A stretch of 64,000 nucleotides of DNA from Bacteroidota bacterium (GCA_030684395.1 JAUXTT010000017.1:558001-622000); one strand, 5' to 3'. Shown: positions 48,090 to 56,351, counted from the first letter of the stretch. The notes: generated by a model not told the origin, from the letters alone. Program-made: numbers and translations.

Positions 48090-48722
48090 ATGAAACTCAC
48101 TAAAAGAAATAAAATACTACTCGTTGTTGTTTTACTTTTAGGACTCTCCTACCCTGTTTATCGTTTTGTAAAGAAGATCAATCCTAACACAAAGTTTGTG
48201 GTTGGACAAAAACTAGATTCATTAAACGGAGTTTACGTTTATTATAATGGCGGAATAGATAATGTAGAAGAAAGAAACACCTCCCCCGACGGTTACAATA
48301 TTGGTTTGAAGTATCAATGCGTGGAGTTTGTTAAGAGATACTATTACGAGTTCTATAAACATAAAATGCCAGACTCTTATGGTAATGCAAAGGACTTTTT
48401 TAACGCATCAGTGAAGGATGGTCAATTAAACAAACAAAGAGAACTGTTACAGTATAAAAATCCAAGCTTAAGTAAACCAGAGATTGGGGACTTAATTGTT
48501 CTGGATGGTCATGCAGGAAATCGTTATGGACATGTTGCAATTGTTTCAATGGTATACCAGGATGCAATCGAAATAATTCAACAAAATCCTGGACCATTTG
48601 CCGACTCGAGAGCGCTTTATAGTTTTGAGAAAAGTGACTTAGGGTATAAGATTAAGAACGAAAGGGTTTTAGGTTGGTTAAGGATGATGGAGAATTGGAA
48701 TAGTGATCCTGATAAATTTTAA
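48090..48722 (+). CDS. CHAP-domain amidase
   Basis: This 210-residue protein has an N-terminal membrane anchor or signal (residues 8-25) and a CHAP (NlpC/P60-like) cysteine hydrolase domain. The catalytic Cys is in KYQCVEFVKRYYYEF (about residue 74), and the catalytic His is in NRYGHVAIVSMV, followed by an IIQQNPG segment typical of the glutathionylspermidine/trypanothione amidase-like branch. It probably cleaves an amide bond in peptidoglycan or a related substrate on the outer side of the membrane. parS-like sites lie immediately before and after the gene; they probably reflect chromosome position. Confidence 0.82.
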   Translation: MKLTKRNKILLVVVLLLGLSYPVYRFVKKINPNTKFVVGQKLDSLNGVYVYYNGGIDNVEERNTSPDGYNIGLKYQCVEFVKRYYYEFYKHKMPDSYGNAKDFFNASVKDGQLNKQRELLQYKNPSLSKPEIGDLIVLDGHAGNRYGHVAIVSMVYQDAIEIIQQNPGPFADSRALYSFEKSDLGYKIKNERVLGWLRMMENWNSDPDKF

Positions 48723-48726
48723 CTAG

Positions 48727-48742
48727 TGTTTCACGTGGAACT
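48727..48742. promoter_or_regulatory. parS-like site 3 (TGTTTCACGTGGAACT)
   Basis: It matches the 16-bp consensus except for the last base. It lies 4 bp after the CHAP gene stop. Confidence 0.75.
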
Positions 48743-48743
48743 A

Positions 48744-48777
48744 TTTGGTCTAATCATTTATTAATAGAATAACTTAG
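48744..48777 (+). promoter_or_regulatory. Probable promoter of the methyltransferase at 48791
   Basis: TTTG at 48744-48747 and TAACTTAG at 48770-48777 are 22 nt apart, resembling the -33/-7 pair with a TTAG variant. The ATG is 13 nt downstream. Confidence 0.4.
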
Positions 48778-48790
48778 CTTGTATTTAAAT

Positions 48791-49684
48791 ATGGAAGTAG
48801 TAGAAAAATGTATTGTATGTGGTTCATCTAAATTTGAACCTTTTATTCAGTGTAAGGACTTCACTGTTTCACGTGAAACATTCGCCATACAATCTTGTAC
48901 TGGGTGTGGATTTAAATTTACCTCTCCTCGTCCCTCGGCAGAAAAGATTGGCCCGTATTATAAATCGGAAGAATACATCTCTCACTCTAACACAAAAACG
49001 GGATTGATCCATAAACTCTATCATTGGGTTCGTTCTTATACCTTGATTAAGAAACTCCAGCTAGTTATGCACCATTCTGTTCGCCAAGGAACCATTTTAG
49101 ATTTTGGTTGCGGTACGGGTGCTTTCCTTTCTGTGTGCAAACAAAACAAATGGAATGTGTTTGGGATGGAACCCGATCCGGATGCAAGGAAGATTGCTAT
49201 GGATACAAATGGTATTTCTTCAGCAAGCTCTATTCAGGATTTCGATACGCAGTTTCCTAACGAACAATTCGACGCCATTACTATGTGGCACGTATTAGAG
49301 CACGTACACGACTTAGATTCGTTCTTTACTTTCATCAACCAAAGATTAAAAGAGAAAGGTGCGCTTATAATTGCCGTACCAAACTGCTCTTCTTACGATG
49401 CTAAAAAGTATAAGGAGTTTTGGGCAGCCTATGACCTGCCCCGTCACCTTTACCACTTCACCCCAAAGGATATGAAGACCTTGTTCGAAGGAAAAGGGTA
49501 TAAACAAGTTAAGGTTCTGCCAATGGTATTCGATTCGTTTTATGTATCAATGCTAAGTGAAAAATATAGACACGGGAAGATCTCTTATGTAAAAGCGTTT
49601 TTTACGGGATTAAGATCCAATATAAAAGCAAACAAAACCGGTTTGGAATTCTCTTCCCAGATCTACATCTTCAAAAGGAAGTAA
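48791..49684 (+). CDS. Zinc-ribbon class I SAM methyltransferase
   Basis: Read from the ATG at 48791, the protein has 297 residues. A TTG four codons upstream is less likely, given the promoter-like sequence before it. The N-terminus has a zinc ribbon (KCIVCGSSKF and QSCTGCGFKFTSPRP), followed by a methyltransferase type 11/12 domain with LDFGCGTGAFLSVCKQ (about residues 99-114), FGMEPDP and ITMWHVLEHVHDLDSF. Similar proteins methylate sugars or lipids in glycan pathways. Residues about 25-30 (TVSRET) are encoded by a parS-like site, so the centromere element is read as protein here. A terminator follows. Confidence 0.85.
   Translation: MEVVEKCIVCGSSKFEPFIQCKDFTVSRETFAIQSCTGCGFKFTSPRPSAEKIGPYYKSEEYISHSNTKTGLIHKLYHWVRSYTLIKKLQLVMHHSVRQGTILDFGCGTGAFLSVCKQNKWNVFGMEPDPDARKIAMDTNGISSASSIQDFDTQFPNEQFDAITMWHVLEHVHDLDSFFTFINQRLKEKGALIIAVPNCSSYDAKKYKEFWAAYDLPRHLYHFTPKDMKTLFEGKGYKQVKVLPMVFDSFYVSMLSEKYRHGKISYVKAFFTGLRSNIKANKTGLEFSSQIYIFKRK
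48865..48880. promoter_or_regulatory. parS-like site 4 (TGTTTCACGTGAAACA), inside a CDS
   Basis: This is a perfect 16-bp palindrome of the parS consensus within codons 25-30 of the methyltransferase gene. Confidence 0.85.
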
Positions 49685-49685
49685 A

Positions 49686-49701
49686 TGTTTCACGTGAAAC
49701 C
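49686..49701. promoter_or_regulatory. parS-like site 5 (TGTTTCACGTGAAACC)
   Basis: It matches the consensus except for the final base. It lies directly after the methyltransferase stop codon. Confidence 0.8.
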
Positions 49702-49713
49702 TCATTAAGTTTT

Positions 49714-49746
49714 GCCCGACCATTATTTGGTTGGGCTTTTCTTTTG
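49714..49746 (+). terminator. Rho-independent terminator after the methyltransferase
   Basis: GCCCGACCA, loop TTATT, then TGGTTGGGC (one wobble pair), followed by TTTTCTTTT. Confidence 0.8.
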
Positions 49747-50176
49747 GTGTCCTGTAATATTTCTCACAGCCGGGGAAATGGAAAGTAGAGAACCTTCATA
49801 ATGTAGTTTATTTTCCCTCAGCAAGGAATTGTTGTAAAGACACTAACACTGTTTTGTTTGTTCCAAAAGGCACGCCTAATTATAGAACCTATTATATATT
49901 CTCCGGAAGAGTTATTGGTGTTTCCTGGCACAGCTTAAATTTTGACTAGACACGAACTATACAAATGAGCTAACACCTGAAACTTGAATTATCTTGTAGC
50001 TTCATACTCTTAAATCCAAAAGGGCTTTCTTTATCGTATCAAAAGAAATAGCTTCGCACCACCCATCCAGAACATGAGATGTCTTTTATATTAATGATAC
50101 CTACTAGGCTCGAAACGATACTCAGATTTTCATAACATCCTAGTTTCTCGCCTCCCTTTATCTTTACTTTTTTATA

Positions 50177-50192
50177 GGTTTCACGTGAAACG
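50177..50192. promoter_or_regulatory. parS-like site 6 (GGTTTCACGTGAAACG)
   Basis: The 14-bp core GTTTCACGTGAAAC is perfect; both outer bases differ from the consensus. It lies in the gene-free region. Confidence 0.75.
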
Positions 50193-51370
50193 TTTCCTTA
50201 AACGCTCTTTCTTACGATATAGGTTTTGAGTTGTAACATTCAGTCAACTGAAATATCAAAAGTTACCTATTGATCGTATTAAATGGGGAGAGGAGCAAAG
50301 AAAGACCATTTGTAACTCTCGGTTGAAAGCCTGTCATATTGTAATGCGTTTTGTTTAAGCGCGGCAGAATCTTAAATCTCTGCGCGAAGTATTTCGGTAC
50401 TTTCTAAGTCGGAATTAATGCGTAGATTTTTATTCTTTTTCCTACATGCATACTTCTCGAGCACAACAATTTTTTCTATATCAACTCATCGTCTATCCGC
50501 ATCAGAAAATGATTAATGGTGTCCAAATGGTTTCTTAAGAACTGTTTCTTCGTTGCTCTTTTAACTTGAACTTTTTATTTAGGAAAACAACCTACGCCAT
50601 CTAAAGAACTTTTTTAATCTCTAAACCTGTCTTTCTTATCAGAGTTCTTATTGTTTTTTAATAAACGATAAGTATCATTGCTACTGTTACCTCTGAATCA
50701 GAGGAGAAAAAAGCTGATAAGTTATATTTTAAAATGAGATTCGTTTTAGAAGGAAGCCAGAAGCAAAGGGGATGAATTCTTATAAGAGCATCATTGAACC
50801 CGGAAAAGGGGACTCTTAATTTTTCTGCGTTTAGTAAGCCTTAACCATTAGAAAATAGAAAGGGAGGGCTTAGAGACCTACCTGTTGAGCCAAGAATGCT
50901 ATTAAACGAGAATCTAAAAAGGGAAGAGGATGGATCTTTCTCTAAATGAGTTTTAAAAGTCCGGTTTCCAGGTGTAGTGAAATGTTATAACTCCTACTGG
51001 TATAAAATAAGCTTTGGATAGCACTGGTTTAGCTTCGCAGAAGATCGGATCATAAATAGTACTGGTGAAATTTGAAATCATTGTGATCCCCTTTGTCGGC
51101 TGGTTCATAATTCACGATTATCTGCATTTTGCGGAAATACCACTCCTGTCAATTCTTCAAGCGAAAAAGTTTCACATTGCGCAGCCGATAGTCTCCTATC
51201 CAACTTTCTCCTGCAACTCGCAAAACCAACTAATTTTCCATACACCCTGACGTTTTTGAGAATTATTTATTTAAGGAAAAAGTAATATTAAATAATTAGA
51301 TAAGACTAACAAATATATTAGCTTATAGTAATAATCTAATTCAAGATTTTTATCTTTTCAATATTCACAC

Positions 51371-51378
51371 TACCTTAG
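51371..51378 (+). promoter_or_regulatory. Possible -7 element (TACCTTAG) for the DtxR-family gene
   Basis: TACCTTAG resembles TAnnTTTG and ends 5 nt before the ATG at 51384, the same short-leader arrangement as radA. Confidence 0.35.
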
Positions 51379-51383
51379 CAATC

Positions 51384-52040
51384 ATGAATTCTCTCACCGA
51401 AGAAAACTATTTAAAGGCACTGTTTAATCTTTCGCAAGAAAATGGCGAGGTAAGCGTGAATGAGTTGAGTAAACATCTGCAGATAAAAATGCCGACGGTT
51501 ACCAGTATGATGAAAAAGCTCTCGGACAAAAAACTGGTAAACTATGAAAGCTACAAACCCTTAAAACTTACCGAAAAGGGAAGGAGGGAGGCGGGTTTGG
51601 TAATTCGCAAACATCGGCTTACCGAAATGTTTTTGGTAGACAAAATGGGTTTTGGTTGGGAACAAGTGCATGAAATAGCTGAACAAATAGAGCACATACA
51701 TTCCCCTGAGTTTTTCGAGAAAATGGACGAGTTGTTGGGTTATCCTAAGTTCGATCCGCATGGTTCGCCTATTCCGGATAAAACCGGGAAGGTGGAGTGG
51801 ATTCATTATTCCAAATTAAGCGATTGCAAGGCTGGAGACGCGGTAAAACTTTCTGCCGTAACACATTCTTCGGATGAATTTCTAAAGTTCTTAAATACGA
51901 GAGAATTAAAGCTGGGCACTAAGATCAGAATTAAATCCATTGAAGCCTTCGACGGAAGCATGACCATTTCTTACGGTAAACATCTTTCAGAGCACGTGAG
52001 CTGTTTGGTTTGCGAACGTTTATTGGTTGAAAAGGAATAA
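51384..52040 (+). CDS. DtxR/MntR-family metal-dependent transcriptional regulator
   Basis: This 218-residue repressor has three parts: an N-terminal winged helix (residues 1-65: LTEENYLKALFNLSQENGEV, VNELSKHLQIKMPTVTSMMK), a metal-binding dimerisation domain (about 66-140) with RKHRLTEMFLVDKMGF, EQIEHIHSPEFFEKMDELLG and HGSPIP, and a C-terminal FeoA/SH3-like domain (about 150-218) with KLGTKIRIKSIEAFDGSMTI. The His/Glu residues of EIAEQIEHIHS are the expected Fe/Mn ligands. It would repress metal-uptake genes when Fe2+ or Mn2+ is sufficient. No transporter lies next to it, and its targets are unknown. Confidence 0.9.
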   Translation: MNSLTEENYLKALFNLSQENGEVSVNELSKHLQIKMPTVTSMMKKLSDKKLVNYESYKPLKLTEKGRREAGLVIRKHRLTEMFLVDKMGFGWEQVHEIAEQIEHIHSPEFFEKMDELLGYPKFDPHGSPIPDKTGKVEWIHYSKLSDCKAGDAVKLSAVTHSSDEFLKFLNTRELKLGTKIRIKSIEAFDGSMTISYGKHLSEHVSCLVCERLLVEKE

Positions 52041-52074
52041 GGAAAAAAACGTATAAGAATGAGAAAGAAATAGC

Positions 52075-52584
52075 ATGAAAAAAACACTATTGATAATTTC
52101 AGCTCTGGTGGTTTCATTTGGTTTGGGGTATGCGTTCAACTCTTTAACCAAACCTACAGATAAACCCTATATCAAAAAAGTTACCGGCATTGGCGGGATC
52201 TTCTTTAAATGTAAAGATCCAATTAAACTGAAATCCTGGTATCAAAAACATTTGGGTTTAAAAACGGATGATTACGGAACCGTGTTCGAATGGAGGCAAG
52301 GAGCAGATACCACCAAAAAAGGCTTTACACAATGGAGCCCGTTTAAAGAAACTACTAAGTACTTTCTTCCTTCCAAAAAGGAGTTTATGATCAACTACAG
52401 GGTAGAAAACCTTGATTGGTTAGTGAAACAACTTAAAATGGATAGTGTTGTATTTACTGATACGATAGAAACGTTTGAATATGGAAAATTTGTTCACATT
52501 CTTGATCTGGAAGGAAACAAAGTTGAACTGTGGGAACCGAACGACATTGAATACGCTAAAATTTTAGGAGGAGTAACGAAGTAA
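52075..52584 (+). CDS. VOC-superfamily (glyoxalase-like) protein with N-terminal anchor
   Basis: This 169-residue protein has a hydrophobic N-terminus (LLIISALVVSFGLGYAF, residues 4-20) that is a signal or membrane anchor. It is followed by one VOC domain: GIGGIFFKCKDPIKLKSWYQ, KHLGLKTDDYG and the closing strand FVHILDLEGNKVELWEP, with the typical metal-ligand Glu at the end. Members include dioxygenases, glyoxalases and resistance proteins, and many are uncharacterised. The gene follows the DtxR-family gene by 34 nt and may share its transcript. Function cannot be assigned. Confidence 0.8.
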   Translation: MKKTLLIISALVVSFGLGYAFNSLTKPTDKPYIKKVTGIGGIFFKCKDPIKLKSWYQKHLGLKTDDYGTVFEWRQGADTTKKGFTQWSPFKETTKYFLPSKKEFMINYRVENLDWLVKQLKMDSVVFTDTIETFEYGKFVHILDLEGNKVELWEPNDIEYAKILGGVTK

Positions 52585-52625
52585 GCCCTGAACAGTTTCT
52601 TTTTCTTTGTGCTTGTAACAAAAAT

Positions 52626-52665
52626 AAAAAGTGCGCTTCCGATAATCCGAAGCGCACTTTTTATT
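52626..52665. terminator. Bidirectional terminator between converging genes
   Basis: A perfect 14-bp stem (AAAAAGTGCGCTTC / GAAGCGCACTTTTT) with a 9-base loop has A runs on one side and T runs on the other. It can stop transcription from both the VOC gene and the LipL32-like gene. Confidence 0.9.
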
Positions 52666-52685
52666 AGTAACGAAAAAACAAGATT

Positions 52686-53399
52686 TTATTTTTTTGTCAT
52701 TTGTGTTGAAAGCTCATCAATAGTTTTAGCCATACCAACTCCGGGTAATTTTACAGGTGCTCCAACCTGTGCTATGAAGCTTCCCTGCACTTCTCCTGTT
52801 TTGTAAGTAGTGAATCCAACTCGGTATAAACCTACAACCAATGATTTCGTTGGGTTGCTTGTTTCACTGGTGATACGCATTAATGAATTGTATTTGCTTC
52901 CTGATGGTTGTGCAGGCATTTCTCCTGAATCGTCGTTTGAACCATAAGAATTCCATTTTGCCGTTTTTCCTTTTGTTGCAATATCAGCTATACTGGTAAC
53001 ACCATCAGCTCTTTCAAGCGTGATCCATGTATCAAAATAATTTTTGGTGTCGGTGCTGTTAGCGGTATAATCAGGAGAAACGAAATCAGCCTTATCGGGC
53101 GACATTTTAGAAGGAACCGGTGATGCCATTCGGATTCCTAATTCAGGGGCTACTGCAGGAACCCAAATATATAAATAATAATATTTTTTCCCGTCTCTTG
53201 TTTCATCAGGTGTTGCTCCGGGTTTTACATAGCCATAATAACTAAGTACATCTGTGTAAGGAACTCTTACTTCTTTACCCATTACAGATTTTTTACCCAT
53301 GTCAGCTTTAAATTTGTCCAACGTATCATCCCCACCTACAAATGCGGTTAGAGAAAGGAAAGCGGTAGTAATTACCAGAGAACTTAATAGTTTTTTCAT
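52686..53399 (-). CDS. LipL32-like secreted protein
   Basis: This 237-residue protein has a signal peptide (MKKLLSSLVITTAFLSLTAF), but the lipobox cysteine is absent (TAFVGG at the cleavage region). The mature part follows the sequence pattern of LipL32, the major surface lipoprotein of pathogenic Leptospira: YYGYVKPGATPDETRDGKKY, YLYIWVPAVAPELGIRMASP, FDTWITLERADG, KYNSLMRI, KSLVVGLYRVGFTTYK and GEVQGSFIAQVG occur in the same order and spacing as I recall for that family. In Leptospira the protein is an abundant outer-membrane, Ca2+-binding protein; its role in other bacteria is not established. The gene is monocistronic, with a strong shared terminator. Confidence 0.85.
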   Translation of the reverse strand: MKKLLSSLVITTAFLSLTAFVGGDDTLDKFKADMGKKSVMGKEVRVPYTDVLSYYGYVKPGATPDETRDGKKYYYLYIWVPAVAPELGIRMASPVPSKMSPDKADFVSPDYTANSTDTKNYFDTWITLERADGVTSIADIATKGKTAKWNSYGSNDDSGEMPAQPSGSKYNSLMRITSETSNPTKSLVVGLYRVGFTTYKTGEVQGSFIAQVGAPVKLPGVGMAKTIDELSTQMTKK

Positions 53400-53620
53400 G
53401 ATTAAGATAGATTATATTTTGCCTACTCTTGGATTATAGTTTTCGGCTACCCTATAACAAAACACTAAAATTTGTTAGTTTAAATATATAAAAATTTTGA
53501 AACCCACCTACCCGCGAATAAAAAATCACCTAAAAAATTGATCTTACATTTACAAATGGTGGATAATTTGCCCGTAACTGATTTTCTGGTTGGTTTGTCA
53601 ATTACCCGGGAAGCAATACG
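53400..53620. other. Intergenic region (upstream of the LipL32-like gene)
   Basis: This AT-rich 221-nt stretch should hold the promoter of the LipL32-like gene, but I see no clear TAnnTTTG element on the minus strand. Nothing else was recognised. Confidence 0.4.
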
Positions 53621-53842
53621 TTAATAATATTCCCAATGAAAGTTTGGATTTTCTATTGAAAAAGATAAACCAGACGACCTAGAGAGAACTTGATATGGAA
53701 TAACCCCAAAACGAATGTATTTTGATGTATCCTGCGCTTTCACACAAAACACCATCAAAAGAAAAGCTCCAATAAAAAAAGCTGTTTTAGTTTTTCTTAT
53801 TGGAGCTAATGTAGGAAGAAATTTTATTTTACTTGGTTGCAC
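53621..53842 (-). pseudogene. Possible truncated outer-membrane protein gene (N-terminal fragment)
   Basis: This 73-residue frame begins 14 nt inside the 3' end of the OmpA/PD40 gene on the same strand. It encodes a good signal peptide (TAFFIGAFLLMVFCVKAQ), then DTSKYIRFGVIPYQVLSRSS and GLSFSIENPNFHWEYY, which looks like the first strands of an outer-membrane beta-barrel. The chain then stops, and no continuation was found in the other frames. I read it as the surviving start of a truncated gene. Against this, an inverted repeat with a T tract at its start could serve as a terminator for the OmpA gene and would cut this transcript. Confidence 0.4.
53754..53807 (-). terminator. Possible terminator after the OmpA/PD40 lipoprotein gene
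   Basis: On the minus strand, an 11-bp perfect inverted repeat (AGCTCCAATAA / TTATTGGAGCT, arms 53765-53775 and 53797-53807) is followed by TTTCTTTT. It begins about 20 nt after the OmpA gene stop and lies within the 73-residue frame. Confidence 0.45.
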
Positions 53843-56351
53843 TGATAATTTTAAACTCTGTTCTACGATTCAATTGTTTGTTTTCGTCAGTATCATTTGG
53901 CGCTACCGGCATGCTATCACCATAACCTTTTGCTGTTAGGCGGGCAGCAACCGTTCCCTTGGTTACCAATGCCTTCACAACAACTGCAGCACGCTCCTGA
54001 GACAGTCTTGTGTTGTCTGCTTTGTTTCCAACATTATCAGTATGTCCTGAGATCTCAACTTTAATCTCCGGATTTTGAACTAACAGATTATATAAGTTCT
54101 CAATTTCAACTATCGAAGTTTCCGTTAATTCGGCTTTTCCTGTTTGGAAGAAAATATTATTCAATACAATTTTCTTCCCTTCTTTAATAGCCTGAAGAGG
54201 AATGTCTTTTTTTACTTCAGTAAACTCATGATCGGCAGGAATGTTAAAGTTTTCTGAATAAAACAAATAGCCATTTTTGCTAACCGTTAAAGAGTAGTTG
54301 TGTCCCGGAGTTAAGATCACAACACATTTACCGGTTGCCGAGTTTGAAACATATTCACCAACCAATTTAGCACTGTCAAGATCCTCGATTCGGATATTTG
54401 CTTCGAGTGGAATTTTGGTTTCATCATCCATTACATTACCAATAAAAGTAGTAAGGGATGATTTCTTTTCCTGAGGGTAAATAATTTCATAAAGGTCATT
54501 TTTACCTTGCCCGCCTGCGCGATCAGAAGCAAAATATCCTTTTAAACCTGATGGAGTTAAAACAAAATACAAATCGTTTTTTGTAGTGTTAATTGGGTAT
54601 CCAACGTTTTCAGGTTTAGTGCAAGAACCATCTGCATTAATGGTAGTTTTGAAAATATCGAAACCACCAAGGCGAGGGGCCAAATTATTAGAACTGAAAT
54701 AAAGAGTTTTTCCATCAGGATGTAAGAAAGGAGAATACTCATTTCCACTTGTGTTTACCATTGAGCCTAAATTTTTAGGTGTTGTCCACTCATCCTTATC
54801 ATTTTTTCTCGAGATCCAAAGATCTTCTTCTCCTAAACCACCCGGTCGGCTTGATGACCAAACAAGTGTTTTACCATCAGCTGAAATAGAAACCTGTGCA
54901 TCCCATTCTTTAGAGTTGATCACACTACCTAAATTTTTTGGAGTGCCCCAGGTGTTTCCCGTTAAAGTAGTTCCATATAAGTCACAACTTCCAACTCCGT
55001 CTGATTCGTTACAACGTGCACAAACCACGTACTGACCATCACCAGTAAAAGACGCAATACCATTGTTGTTTGCAATGTTTACCGGAGAGCCGAAATTTTT
55101 CGGAGTATCCCAGGTTCCGTCAGTTTTTTTAAGACAATACCAAAGGTCTTCATCGTATTCACCTTCCGAATTTAAACCACCTGTACTACCTGCTCTGCGC
55201 GAAGTAAAAAGGAGCATAGACTCATCAGCAGTTACTGATGGAAAATAATCACCTTCTTTACCATTGATCTCAGGACCCAGGTTATTGATTGTAACTTTTT
55301 CAGGTTTGTCTTTTAAATAAGTACCCGCAGTAATTTGTGCTTCATCCCTTACTAATATTGATTTCCACTCGTTTATCAAATCTTTTTGCTTTTGATTCAA
55401 TGAAAAATTGTCAAGAACATTATCTAAACTTTTCTTCGCGTTCGTAAAATCCTGTATGCTTTCATATGCAACATAAAGACTAACGGGTACCATAAAATCT
55501 AATTTTGGATCAAGTTCCATGGATTTTTTCAGGTACTTAATGGATGCTACAATAGAAGCACTGTCTGATGAGTTCTTCTGGTAGCTTAGCCCAAGCTGAG
55601 AAACGAATTTTGCGTGTTGTTTTTTTAAAGGATCCAACATACTCAATGCTGTTTCGTAATTCTGAATAGAGGATGCATAATCTTTGGCATCAAACCTTTT
55701 GTTACCATCCGCAATAAACTTATTTGCTTTTTGTTCAGCCTCGCTTAACATACCGGGCGGCAGTTTAGAGTTCAGGAAATCAGCATCAGCATCCATCTGA
55801 TTTTTAATTTTTGTCATTGCTTTTGCAAATGCTTTGTCTTTGGACTTGTCTTTTGCATCGTCTCTTGTTTTGTAACCCCAATAACAAGCCATAAAAGAAG
55901 AGTGCGAACCTTTTGCTTTGTAGGTTTTTATAACTGCTCCGTTATTGTCTTTTACATCAAGCTCCAGTTTCACAATACCTCTGGCGTGTCCCCAGGGTAA
56001 TCCAACAAGCGCGGGTATTCTAAATGTAAGTGCGGTTGGAAAACACAACAAAGTATATAGCGATTTTCCGTTTTTACTTTTTACAATTCTTAGTTCCGAA
56101 GAGCCCATTCCTTCCTTATCAAGAGCAACCGTATCCTGGCTAGCAATCTGGCAAATGTTATTCCTCATTTCATGATGATATAACAAAACCTGACCTAATT
56201 CATAAGAGGCGATATTACTCTTTGCATTGAGCGGCCTGATTTTTTTGGAAGTTTTAGCATCGGAATAGTTGATGTCTAAAAAAGAATACGATCTGCAACC
56301 GGAAACTAAGACAAGAACAATCAGGATAAGTGGGGTAAATTTCTTTTTCAT
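53829..56351 (-). CDS. OmpA/PD40/TPR outer-membrane lipoprotein (PorE-like architecture)
   Basis: This 840-residue protein has a lipoprotein signal (LVLVSGCRSYS, Cys near residue 19). Residues 30-190 form a unique domain, and TPR helices span about 195-325. PD40 repeats follow from about 350 to 620 (TADESMLLFTSRRAGSTGG, SADGKTLVWSSSRPGG, HPDGKTLYFSSNN). A carboxypeptidase-regulatory-like beta domain lies at about 635-715, and a C-terminal OmpA domain at about 725-840 (VEISGHTDNVGNKADNTRLS, LNRRTEF). The order lipoprotein-TPR-PD40-regulatory domain-OmpA is that of PorE, which ties the T9SS outer-membrane complex to peptidoglycan. Many paralogues exist, so the exact partner is uncertain. Confidence 0.82.
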   Translation of the reverse strand: MKKKFTPLILIVLVLVSGCRSYSFLDINYSDAKTSKKIRPLNAKSNIASYELGQVLLYHHEMRNNICQIASQDTVALDKEGMGSSELRIVKSKNGKSLYTLLCFPTALTFRIPALVGLPWGHARGIVKLELDVKDNNGAVIKTYKAKGSHSSFMACYWGYKTRDDAKDKSKDKAFAKAMTKIKNQMDADADFLNSKLPPGMLSEAEQKANKFIADGNKRFDAKDYASSIQNYETALSMLDPLKKQHAKFVSQLGLSYQKNSSDSASIVASIKYLKKSMELDPKLDFMVPVSLYVAYESIQDFTNAKKSLDNVLDNFSLNQKQKDLINEWKSILVRDEAQITAGTYLKDKPEKVTINNLGPEINGKEGDYFPSVTADESMLLFTSRRAGSTGGLNSEGEYDEDLWYCLKKTDGTWDTPKNFGSPVNIANNNGIASFTGDGQYVVCARCNESDGVGSCDLYGTTLTGNTWGTPKNLGSVINSKEWDAQVSISADGKTLVWSSSRPGGLGEEDLWISRKNDKDEWTTPKNLGSMVNTSGNEYSPFLHPDGKTLYFSSNNLAPRLGGFDIFKTTINADGSCTKPENVGYPINTTKNDLYFVLTPSGLKGYFASDRAGGQGKNDLYEIIYPQEKKSSLTTFIGNVMDDETKIPLEANIRIEDLDSAKLVGEYVSNSATGKCVVILTPGHNYSLTVSKNGYLFYSENFNIPADHEFTEVKKDIPLQAIKEGKKIVLNNIFFQTGKAELTETSIVEIENLYNLLVQNPEIKVEISGHTDNVGNKADNTRLSQERAAVVVKALVTKGTVAARLTAKGYGDSMPVAPNDTDENKQLNRRTEFKIISATK

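Larger units (their letters stand above)
49685..51383. other. 1.7-kb region without a recognisable gene, near the parS cluster
   Basis: Between the methyltransferase and the DtxR-family gene there is no convincing ORF on either strand; the longest (51065-51250, +) has no recognisable features. The region holds a terminator (49714), parS-like sites 5 and 6, and a promoter-like element before 51384. Its base composition looks less AT-rich than the other intergenic regions, which could mean decayed coding sequence or a structural chromosome region. I found no canonical DnaA box (TTATCCACA) and no match to RNase P RNA or tmRNA signatures. Confidence 0.5.

Noticed and set aside
51065-51250. 61-residue ORF in the gene-free region
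   Set aside because: There is no signal of coding (no domain, no promoter-like sequence before it), and it is short enough to arise by chance.
49747-51340. RNase P RNA, tmRNA or a classical oriC in the gene-free region
   Set aside because: I saw no GAGGAAAGTCC-type RNase P core, no tmRNA ends and no TTATCCACA-type DnaA boxes.
51991-52006. A CACGTG hexamer in the DtxR-family gene as a seventh parS site
   Set aside because: The flanks (GAGCACGTGAGC) lack the GTTn/nAAC arms, so it does not fit the consensus.
53765-53807. Inverted repeat as an insertion-sequence end
   Set aside because: There is no transposase nearby and no target duplication; the T tract after it fits a terminator better.
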